From assembly GCA_016302215.1 (NCBI GenBank), contig JAEDNZ010000007.1:1-20196 (forward strand): DNA of 20,196 nucleotides, read 5' to 3'. A model generated the notes under the pieces. The model saw only the letters and a list, made by a program, of their open reading frames with translations, was not told the DNA's origin and searched no databases. Below, one piece after another: positions 13,988-20,196 of this stretch. Numbering within the stretch: position 1 is the stretch's first letter; each line of letters opens with the position of its first letter. This stretch comes from Muribaculaceae bacterium (lineage in GTDB: Bacteria; Bacteroidota; Bacteroidia; Bacteroidales; Muribaculaceae). The position numbers were made by a program, and so were the translations under genes.

Positions 13988-14920
13988 TTATTTCACGGCG
14001 GCGGCGATGGTTGCCATCTCATCGGGCGAGAGGCACAGCTCATCAAATATCTTTGTGGCGATGTTGATGTCGAGGCTGTCAAAGTCCTTCTCAAGGGGAG
14101 TGATGAACACGCCTCCCATATCCACCGATGCCGGTGATATCAGCATGGTGCCGGGACCTTCGGTGCCGTAGAACGAGGGGCGATGGCGCTTGCGAGGTAT
14201 CACCGCCAGGCGCACGCCAATGGGAGTGGAGTAGGCCAGCAGGTTCATCATCGGCTCGGCCTCGCCCTCGGGTATGGGCATGGCGGCGTAGAGGCGGTCA
14301 AAGAGCATCTGCCCGCGCTCGGGAGTGTCGGCATCGATGACAAAGACGCCCATAGGCATACCTGCCGCCAGATACAAGCGCGCCTCACCCTCGGCGGCCA
14401 CTTCCTGCATCTCGCAGCTCTCGAGTGCCGGCGCGATGGTGAGAAAATCGCTGTTGCCGGCCTGAAAATGCATGTGGTCAGGAGCCGAGGCGCCGCATCG
14501 CGGCCCGTTGTAGAATATTGTGTATTCGTCAAGCTCGCCGGCGAGGGTGAGCATATCGGCAATGCGGCCCTTGATGAGCTGCAAGGTGTGGCTCTTGTCA
14601 GGGATGGTGAGGTGGCGCGGGAAGATGGGGAAGGGGTTAATCAAGATGGTGTATCTCTCGCCCCAATCGATGCCGCGCTGCACTGCCGGACGATTGTCGT
14701 GGCAGAGAAAGCATTTGCGCTCGGCGAGCGATTTGGCATCGACTTTGGCGGCCGATGACACGATGCGAGCCGGGTTAAACTGCACCTTCAGTGTGAGCGG
14801 CCCCACACCGAATGATTTTACCTTGACATTGGCGAGCGCGGCATAATTGCCGGCGGCCTGAGGCCACTCGTCAATTTGCTCGGCAAGTAATTTATTGATT
14901 TGAGATGATGTGACCGACAT
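13988..14920 (-). CDS. DUF4922 protein with GalT/HIT-like nucleotidyltransferase motifs
   Basis: The 310-residue cytoplasmic protein belongs, by my recognition, to DUF4922, a family of the HIT/GalT superfamily. Residues seen directly: C70-FLC-73 followed by His74, His103 in FPIFPRHLTIPDK, and the hallmark DHMHFQAG at 148-155, giving a His-x-His-x-Gln triad (149, 151, 153). GalT-type enzymes use such a Cys pair plus His for a structural metal and the first or second His of HxHxQ as the nucleotidylated nucleophile. The family is related to Ap4A/ADP phosphorylases and plant GDP-galactose phosphorylase. No signal peptide or membrane segment is present. It lies 47 nt after the glycosyltransferase gene and 28 nt before the SpoIID-like gene, so a sugar-1-phosphate or nucleotide-sugar reaction in peptidoglycan salvage is plausible but unproven. 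Confidence 0.82.
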   Translation of the reverse strand: MSVTSSQINKLLAEQIDEWPQAAGNYAALANVKVKSFGVGPLTLKVQFNPARIVSSAAKVDAKSLAERKCFLCHDNRPAVQRGIDWGERYTILINPFPIFPRHLTIPDKSHTLQLIKGRIADMLTLAGELDEYTIFYNGPRCGASAPDHMHFQAGNSDFLTIAPALESCEMQEVAAEGEARLYLAAGMPMGVFVIDADTPERGQMLFDRLYAAMPIPEGEAEPMMNLLAYSTPIGVRLAVIPRKRHRPSFYGTEGPGTMLISPASVDMGGVFITPLEKDFDSLDINIATKIFDELCLSPDEMATIAAAVK

Positions 14921-14967
14921 CTTTTTAGCAAAGTGATGGTGATTACTGCTGATTAGGTGATTTGTGG

Positions 14968-16431
14968 TTATTTGGCTTTGTTAAGGGCTATGCGTGCTTG
15001 CAGCTCCCAGGTGCGGATGCGGTCTTTGTAGAGGTTGTTGTTGTTCATCTTTACCACATCGAGGGCAGCGTCGGAGTTGTCCTCCCAGCGGCGGCAGTAG
15101 TACAGCACATCATATATGCGGCCTATCTGATATTGGCGTGAGAAAGCCAAGCCCAGGGCGTAGTCTTCGCCATAGGAGGTGTTGGGCACGTGAATTTCGC
15201 GCAGCATGGGTGTGTAGAAAGCGCGCGGAGCGCCGAGGCCGTTGATGCGCAGGGCATTGTTGCGGCCGTTGTCGGGAGTCCACTCTTTGTGGTCAATGAC
15301 GCCCGGGGGCAGCATATTGAGGTCGAGGTCAGAGAGCATATATGTGCCTACTACCATAGAGCAGTTTTGCTCGTAGAAGGCGCTGACCACCTTGGCGAGG
15401 GTGTCTTCGCCGGTATACACGTCGTCAGAGTCGAGCTGCACGGCAAATTTGCCGCATTTGGGGTGCTCGACGCCCATATTCCAGCATCCGCCGATGCCGA
15501 GGTCATCGCGCTCGGGTATGATGTGGATGAGTCGGGGGTCGGCGGCAAACTCATCGATGGCCTCGGTGGTGCCGTCGGTAGAGTGGTTGTCGATGATGAT
15601 GAGGTTGAAAGCGAAGTCAGCTTTTTGAGAGAGGACGCTGCGTATGGCATCGCGGATGGTGCGCACGCGATTGCGCACGGGGATTATCACTGATGCTTCG
15701 TATTCAAACTCGCCGCGGTTGAAGTCGATGGCGGTGAATACCGGCTCGAGGTATCCGCCTATCTCGCGCAGGTGAGCGGTGCACGCCTCTTCCATCTCGA
15801 GCTGTACGCCGCGGTTTTTGGGGTCAACGTAGTCAAATATTTTTTCGCCGGAGCGACGATTGTCAAGCGTCACATCGGTGTAGAGATACTCGTTGATGTG
15901 GACTATCGCAGCGATGCGGCTCAAGCGCAGGCGCAGGTCGTAAAGGCCGGCGGCCTTGTAGCTCTTGTCGATGCCGGCGGCGGCTTTCTTGAAGGCTACG
16001 GCGTTGAAGAAGAGCACGGAGCCGAAGTTGAAGTCATCGCGGAGCGACCCGAATTGGTAGTCAATGACCGGTGCATTGCTCTTCTTGCCGTCAATGACGG
16101 TGTAACTGTCGCTGTAGAGCATGCCGGCCTGCGAGTCCTCGGCGAGGCGCGCAAAGCGCTCCAGAGCGAAGTATCCGGGCACGAGCTTGTTGTATTTGGT
16201 GTAGAGCAGTATGTAGTCGGCAGTGGCGGCTTCGGCGATTTTCTTCATCGTTGACGAGGCGTTGAGGCCTTCGGTGACGATGACATCGCAGCCCAGCACC
16301 GGTGCCTCTGTGGCTTCGGTGGCGAGGAGGGTGATTTTGGTGACGAGGTCGCTTTGTTTGAGAGCCTCGATGGTGGCTTTGACTTGTGCCTCATCGGCAA
16401 AGGGCACGAAGCAATGAATGGTGGGTTTCAT
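14968..16431 (-). CDS. Tandem GT-A protein, family 2 glycosyltransferase
   Basis: The 487-residue protein appears to hold two GT-A-like halves. Residues 1-235 read like a diverged copy (TIHCFVPFADEAQVKATIEAL, ATADYILLYTKY, GMLYSDSY at 103-110) with a weak sugar-nucleotide motif. Residues 246-450 are a canonical GT2 domain: ASVIIPVRNRVRTIRDAIRSVL, LIIIDNHSTDGT, GGCWNMGVEHPKCGKFAVQLDSDD (metal-binding DSDD at 334-337) and SYGEDYALGLAF near the catalytic base position. No signal peptide or membrane helix is seen, so it should work in the cytoplasm on a soluble or membrane-facing acceptor. It lies 37 nt after the amidase gene and before the DUF4922 gene. A biosynthetic enzyme inside a degradation operon is unexpected; acceptor and donor cannot be inferred. 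Confidence 0.85.
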   Translation of the reverse strand: MKPTIHCFVPFADEAQVKATIEALKQSDLVTKITLLATEATEAPVLGCDVIVTEGLNASSTMKKIAEAATADYILLYTKYNKLVPGYFALERFARLAEDSQAGMLYSDSYTVIDGKKSNAPVIDYQFGSLRDDFNFGSVLFFNAVAFKKAAAGIDKSYKAAGLYDLRLRLSRIAAIVHINEYLYTDVTLDNRRSGEKIFDYVDPKNRGVQLEMEEACTAHLREIGGYLEPVFTAIDFNRGEFEYEASVIIPVRNRVRTIRDAIRSVLSQKADFAFNLIIIDNHSTDGTTEAIDEFAADPRLIHIIPERDDLGIGGCWNMGVEHPKCGKFAVQLDSDDVYTGEDTLAKVVSAFYEQNCSMVVGTYMLSDLDLNMLPPGVIDHKEWTPDNGRNNALRINGLGAPRAFYTPMLREIHVPNTSYGEDYALGLAFSRQYQIGRIYDVLYYCRRWEDNSDAALDVVKMNNNNLYKDRIRTWELQARIALNKAK

Positions 16432-16468
16432 AAGGAAGTCGTGTATAGATAGGTGTGAGATAATATAT

Positions 16469-19432
16469 TTACTTGTTGTTGAAGAATTTGAGCACCTGAG
16501 CCATCAGGGCGCAGCGCTGCTGCTCGCAGGCGATGGTCTCAAACGGGAAGCCTATGGCCACGGTGCGGTAGCCTCCGGCATTATAGAGGATGCCGGCTAT
16601 GAGGTTGTTCTCGGTGTAGCGCATAAAGGTGGCTGCTCGCTTGGGGTCGGCGGGATAGAATGAGTCAGGCGATTCTACGGCGTAGCATTGGTCATTGAGC
16701 GTGTTGCTGAAGTCGTATGAGCCATCGTCGCTGAAGTCGCGATAGCGCGAGGCCACCTGATAGGCCTGTCCGGTGACAGATGCTTGCCCTACGCGCCAAT
16801 GGTATCCGAGCACTTCGGTGGCAAATTTCTTGTCGGCCTCAGCCACTTCGGGCGAGGATACGGGGTTGTCCCATATATCCGTAGCGATGAAAGCGCCGGT
16901 GACGAGCACATTGCCTCCGGCCGAGGTGTAGGCGCGCAGCTGCTGCTGCAAATCGGCGGGGAAGGCTTTGTAGTAAGAGCCGTAGGCGCCGCGGCCGCGG
17001 CGTATCTCTTTCTGCTTGCCGAGAATGAGGTCAAGCGTGGTGTATATCTTATTGTCAGGCACGGCAGCCCATGAGCCGTTGGCAAAGCTCTCTGCCGAGG
17101 CTGAGATGAAGCCGTGGCCGGCGGCGGCGATGGCCTCGCCGTGGGTGATGACATAGTCAAAGGTGTTGCCGGCGATGACCTTATCCTCATAGTTGGCGCG
17201 CGAGGCTCCGAAACCGGCGGCATCATCGTCCATCCATGGTATGTTGCGGCGGTATTCAAATTGGCTGCCTATGTATGATATGTCGCTGATGTAGGGCACG
17301 CCGTGGTCTTTCTCGTCATAGAAGCCGCCGATGATGGTGTCTTGCTCCCACCAATCGGGGGCGCTGATGCGCGTGAAGCCATTGACAATGACCACGGGGG
17401 CATTGTCGTCGGGGCGGTGGCATAGCGCGAGCACTTCGGAGGGGAAGCTCACGCCGCCATCGTTGGCCGCGATGATGCGGAAAGAGTGTATGTCAGTGTC
17501 AGTGACGGCGACGTCATACTCAGGGGTGGTGACGTTGGCGATGCGGCGGAATTGACCGCGGCCGATGCGCTCCTCCACGATGTAGTATGTGGGCGCGGCT
17601 GATGCTTCGAGGCTGTCAGTGGTGGCGCTCCAGCTCAGACGATAGCCTTGCGGCTGCTTGGAGATGGCAAAAGCATGTACCGGTAGCGGCTGCACCACAT
17701 ATTCGCGGCCGTCGCGGTGAGCAATGAATTGGAGCATGCCTTTGTAGATGGCGCGCGACACGGTGAAGCGGAATGTGGGGTCCAGTCCGTATTTCATGTC
17801 GGCGAAGTTTTGGTGCGACAGCAGCTCGAGGAGCATGGCGGGTACTTCGGGGACGCGAGCCTCGTAGTAGCTCTGGTCCCACATGCCACGGCGCGTCCAG
17901 CGAGGCTCGTATTGAGCGCGCACATCGCCCACAATGTTGGTGAGCACCAGGTCGGTGAGGTCGCGCGAGGCGAGGCGCGACGAGCCGTTGCCCAGGGTGT
18001 TGCCTTTGGTGCTGTAGATGCCGAGGGTGCCTATGATGGAGTCGTTGAGGGTGGTGCCGGCGTCAGAGTGGAACGCGAAGCTCAGGTCCACCGGTATGTT
18101 GAGGCCTTTGCGGTCGGGGAGCATTGACGAGCCACCGGCCAGCCAGTTGACCCACAGGCCGCGGCTGCGGTAGTCGTCGTTGTAGTCGTTGACGTTGCCG
18201 CTCTCGGTATATACCGAGTCGGGCGCGCCGGCCCATTGCAGGAAGTAGCGCGCGCCCTCTACAAATCGGGGATAGTTGCTGCGCACATACTTGTAGTCGA
18301 TGTCGTCGAGCGGCTCTTTGACGATGCGAGCCACATTGCCCATACCACCGCCTATCTTTACGGCATCGGCGGTAACGACGTGTGCGGCGCCTTTGCCTTC
18401 GTTGGTGAGCTCTACGATGGTCTGCTCTCCGGCGTTGAGCGGGAAGTGGCCGAGATATATCCATGTGCCGCCACCCATGGTTTGGTTGATGATAAAGTCA
18501 TGTGGGCCATCGGCGGCGTTGACGCGGTAGTGAGCCGCGGTGGTGCTGTTGGGGAGCGTCACATAGCTGACATATACGGCGTAGTTGCCGTCCTGCGGCA
18601 CATTGGCGCTCCATGTGGCGGTGGATATTATGCTTTTAGAGGTGTTGGCCATACGAGCGGTACCGGCTCTGAAGGGGTTGTCGCCATTGTGGAGCTCGGG
18701 TGTGGTGTAAGCAAAGCCGGGCAGCGGAGCCTGCATCCAGTGAGTGTGGCCGTTGGCTTCTTCGGCGTATCCGTTGTGGGCGCAGGCGCCATCGTTGTCG
18801 ATAATAATCTCGGTGCGGTTAGTGTCGCGTTCGCGAGGGCTCATGACGTAAGCACCGGCGTTCTCGAGCATAGGCATCAGGAAGGGCATCACATAGCTCT
18901 GGGTGTAGAGGTCTTCTACGGTTTGGAAGATGCGCGCACGTTGCCACTCCCATCTGTTGAGCTTAGGCTCGAAATACCAGCCGTGGCTTTGCCATAGGGC
19001 TATGTTGGCGCCATCGAGGCCTTTGGGCGCTTGCGGCGCTCCCACTTTAGTGATGAAGGGCAGGCGCTCGGTGGGGCCTACGTTCTTCTTCGGAGCAAAT
19101 AGCGCCAGGTCGTCGAGGCTTTTGCCGGCGGCTGTGATGGTGACCTTGTATTTGGCGCCGTCATATCCCAGCGCTTTGGCGATGTCGGCCTTTAATGCGG
19201 TGAGCGATACCTCGGTGAGAGGCAGGTAGCATACGTTGTCGCAGGCCTTGACGCTGATGGTGCGCGCCTTGTCGTTGACTGATACTTTTTCGACGGTGAA
19301 CGGACCTATGCCGGTGACTCCGGGCTTGTAGGAGGTGAGTACTTGGGCCACAATATCTTCATTAGCAGCGACTGCCGTGAATGACGACAGGCTCAGGGCG
19401 GCTGCAATGACGGCTAATGTGATATGTCTCAT
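16469..19432 (-). CDS. Exported zinc N-acetylmuramoyl-L-alanine amidase with golvesin/Xly-like insert (often named xanthan lyase)
   Basis: The 987-residue protein has a signal peptide (1-23, AVAA). An N-terminal region (about 24-130) precedes an Amidase_3-like catalytic domain cut in two. The first half has ALWQSHGWYFE (His150) and QTVEDLYTQ (Glu173), the second LSFAFHSDAG (His455) and EVPAMLLELLSHQN (Glu536). These are the expected His/Glu/His zinc ligands and catalytic Glu. The insert (about 205-365: IIIDNDGA, TATWSANVPQDGNYAVYVSYVT, WIYLGHFPLNAGEQTIVELTNEG) is a golvesin/xanthan-lyase CBD-like beta domain. Residues about 583-670 look like fibronectin type III, and 675-985 a C-terminal alpha/beta domain with VIVNGFTRI, NVLVTGAFIATD and GFPFETI. 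Database names such as xanthan lyase probably come from the insert. As first gene of the operon it would strip peptides from muropeptides in the periplasm or at the surface. Confidence 0.85.
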   Translation of the reverse strand: MRHITLAVIAAALSLSSFTAVAANEDIVAQVLTSYKPGVTGIGPFTVEKVSVNDKARTISVKACDNVCYLPLTEVSLTALKADIAKALGYDGAKYKVTITAAGKSLDDLALFAPKKNVGPTERLPFITKVGAPQAPKGLDGANIALWQSHGWYFEPKLNRWEWQRARIFQTVEDLYTQSYVMPFLMPMLENAGAYVMSPRERDTNRTEIIIDNDGACAHNGYAEEANGHTHWMQAPLPGFAYTTPELHNGDNPFRAGTARMANTSKSIISTATWSANVPQDGNYAVYVSYVTLPNSTTAAHYRVNAADGPHDFIINQTMGGGTWIYLGHFPLNAGEQTIVELTNEGKGAAHVVTADAVKIGGGMGNVARIVKEPLDDIDYKYVRSNYPRFVEGARYFLQWAGAPDSVYTESGNVNDYNDDYRSRGLWVNWLAGGSSMLPDRKGLNIPVDLSFAFHSDAGTTLNDSIIGTLGIYSTKGNTLGNGSSRLASRDLTDLVLTNIVGDVRAQYEPRWTRRGMWDQSYYEARVPEVPAMLLELLSHQNFADMKYGLDPTFRFTVSRAIYKGMLQFIAHRDGREYVVQPLPVHAFAISKQPQGYRLSWSATTDSLEASAAPTYYIVEERIGRGQFRRIANVTTPEYDVAVTDTDIHSFRIIAANDGGVSFPSEVLALCHRPDDNAPVVIVNGFTRISAPDWWEQDTIIGGFYDEKDHGVPYISDISYIGSQFEYRRNIPWMDDDAAGFGASRANYEDKVIAGNTFDYVITHGEAIAAAGHGFISASAESFANGSWAAVPDNKIYTTLDLILGKQKEIRRGRGAYGSYYKAFPADLQQQLRAYTSAGGNVLVTGAFIATDIWDNPVSSPEVAEADKKFATEVLGYHWRVGQASVTGQAYQVASRYRDFSDDGSYDFSNTLNDQCYAVESPDSFYPADPKRAATFMRYTENNLIAGILYNAGGYRTVAIGFPFETIACEQQRCALMAQVLKFFNNK

Positions 19433-19481
19433 GGTGTGATACGTTGAGGTAGAGCTAATGTGGGTTAGTTTGGGTATAATA

Positions 19482-19508
19482 GTAGCGAGGCGTAATAAGC
19501 CTCACTAC
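19482..19508. promoter_or_regulatory. Dyad at the predicted operon start site (possible operator or 5' hairpin)
   Basis: GTAGCGAGGC (19482-19491) and GCCTCACTAC (19499-19508) form a near-perfect dyad. In the minus-strand RNA it is a 10-bp stem with one G-U pair and a 7-nt loop. It abuts the -7 box and covers the predicted start near 19501, as an operator would. Confidence 0.45.
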
Positions 19509-19539
19509 AAAGTTACCAATAGTTTTCACTCCTCACAAA
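19508..19539 (-). promoter_or_regulatory. Promoter of the peptidoglycan salvage operon
   Basis: On the minus strand, TTTG (19539-19536) is followed after 20 bp by TAACTTTG (19515-19508). This is an exact Bacteroidota -33/-7 pair with the same spacing as the rpmH promoter. The predicted start near 19501 gives a leader of about 70 nt before the amidase ATG at 19432. The region 19433-19703 holds no gene, only this promoter, the dyad and the terminator to its right. Confidence 0.75.
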
Positions 19540-19634
19540 TACAAAATCGAAGAATTTCGAATTTAAAGTATATTTAATATTTGAATACATAAATTTGGTA
19601 TTTTGAGGCAAAATGAGGTGCGATAAAAGCAAAA

Positions 19635-19661
19635 GCTCCGTGAGCTGATGCTGCACGGAGC
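19635..19661 (-). terminator. Intrinsic terminator of the starch-binding protein gene
   Basis: GCTCCGTG (19635-19642) and CACGGAGC (19654-19661) form a perfect 8-bp stem with an 11-nt loop. On the minus strand it is followed by TTTTGCTTTTAT. It lies 42 nt after the stop at 19704 and separates that gene from the salvage operon. Confidence 0.85.
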
Positions 19662-19703
19662 CGTAAGGGAGATAAGTTGTGTAAACAGGTAGTTGCGAGA
19701 GCC

Positions 19704-20196
19704 TTATAGGCGCACCTTAGAGGTGGAGCCGTCGGCATTGTGGCGGATAAAGATGCCGTGAGAGGGATTAGCCACGGGGCAGCCCATGAGGTTGTAATAT
19801 GTGGCGGTGTGAGAGCTGTCAACAGCGATGTCAGCGACAGACGACTCGTCGGCGATGGTTTCGCCGCTGAAGCCGTTCATGGTGTAAACGCCGTGGTTTA
19901 CAAATTCGAAGTCGTCGGTCTGGTTGCCGGTGCCGCCGCTGCCATTGTTCCAGATAATCATGGGCTTGACGAGGGTGTCATCGGTGGTGAAGCTGAGTTG
20001 CCACATTGAGCGAGCGTTGATAGATACTTTGGTGGCGCTGCTGCCGGGCCAATTGCCGGCGTATGGCTTGTCGGCATTACCTTTATCCCATACGTAGGTG
20101 AATACGGCGCTCCAGGTGGAGTCGTCAAAGTAAGCTATATAGGCTCCATCGGGGGTGGGCTCTGGGTCTGTGCCGGGCTCAGGCTCGGGTTCCGGT
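19704..20196 (-). CDS. C-terminal part of a secreted starch-binding (CBM26-like) protein, 5' end outside window
   Basis: The minus frame is open to the right edge, giving the last 163 residues. It begins with a Pro/Glu-rich linker (PEPEPEPGTDPEPTP), then a beta-sandwich module: AYIAYFDDSTWSAVFTYVWDKGNADKPYAGNWPG, SMWQLSFTTDDT, KPMIIWNNGSGGTGNQTDDFEFVNHGVYTMNG. Aromatic residues paired with a WNNGSG-GNQT motif are typical of CBM26-type starch-binding modules on Bacteroidales alpha-amylases and related secreted enzymes. The tail YYNLMGCPVANPSHGIFIRHNADGSTSKVRL resembles the short C-terminal beta domain common on secreted Bacteroidales proteins. The catalytic part, if any, is not in the window, so amylase is only a likely guess. 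It has its own terminator and is not part of the salvage operon. Confidence 0.78.
   Translation of the reverse strand, partial: PEPEPEPGTDPEPTPDGAYIAYFDDSTWSAVFTYVWDKGNADKPYAGNWPGSSATKVSINARSMWQLSFTTDDTLVKPMIIWNNGSGGTGNQTDDFEFVNHGVYTMNGFSGETIADESSVADIAVDSSHTATYYNLMGCPVANPSHGIFIRHNADGSTSKVRL

Noticed and set aside
18236..18997. 253-codon plus-strand open frame opposite the amidase gene
   Set aside because: It is a shadow frame with no recognisable domain; the amidase motifs lie on the other strand.
1..20196. CRISPR arrays, insertion sequences, integrase sites, tRNA or rRNA genes
   Set aside because: I saw no regular repeat-spacer pattern, transposase, long terminal inverted repeats or tRNA-like folds when reading both strands. 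A short or degenerate element could still be missed by eye.

Overview
The window looks like chromosome of a Bacteroidales bacterium, most likely a Muribaculaceae-type gut commensal. Supporting signs are Bacteroidota-style promoters (TTTG, about 20 bp, TAnnTTTG), no strong Shine-Dalgarno sites, a DUF4421 beta-barrel protein, a starch-binding module on a secreted protein, and above all a MurT/MurK/MurQ cluster of the kind described in Tannerella forsythia. The genus is inferred from style only; base composition is moderately GC-rich by eye.

Layout. 1-927 (+): 3' part of a DUF4421 outer-membrane-type protein, with a weak terminator candidate. 1031-1324 (+): a 15-codon upstream ORF, a 56-aa small protein and a clear terminator. 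1385-1993 (-): a hexapeptide-repeat sugar O-acetyltransferase. 2109-2264 (-): rpmH (L34), with a well-matched promoter on its right and a terminator hairpin on its left. 2460-3461 (+): a YitT/DUF2179 membrane protein, convergent with the end of the large operon. 3501-3543: an inverted repeat that includes the last codons and stop of the last operon gene.

3523-19432 (-) is one 11-gene block with gaps of at most 70 nt and several stop/start overlaps. In transcription order: a zinc N-acetylmuramoyl-L-alanine amidase split by a golvesin-like insert; a tandem GT-A glycosyltransferase; a DUF4922 protein with GalT/HIT-like motifs; a SpoIID/LytB protein; an AmpG-like permease; NamZ exo-muramidase (DUF1343); a 944-aa FAD/Fe-S D-lactate dehydrogenase-type protein; MurT; MurK; MurQ; and an SGNH esterase. 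A consensus promoter at 19508-19539 with a dyad at the expected start site can drive the block. Further right are a terminator (19635-19661) and the 3' end of a starch-binding (CBM26-like) secreted protein running off the window.

Proposed joint function: salvage and catabolism of peptidoglycan. The amidase strips peptides, NamZ releases MurNAc, the SGNH enzyme may remove O-acetyl groups, AmpG and MurT import the sugars, MurK phosphorylates MurNAc, and MurQ yields GlcNAc-6-P plus D-lactate. The FAD/Fe-S enzyme in the same operon is well placed to oxidise that D-lactate to pyruvate. The DUF4922, glycosyltransferase and SpoIID-like proteins have no visible signal peptide. They form a cytoplasmic sub-module whose job is not explained by the known pathway, and they are the best candidates for new biochemistry here.
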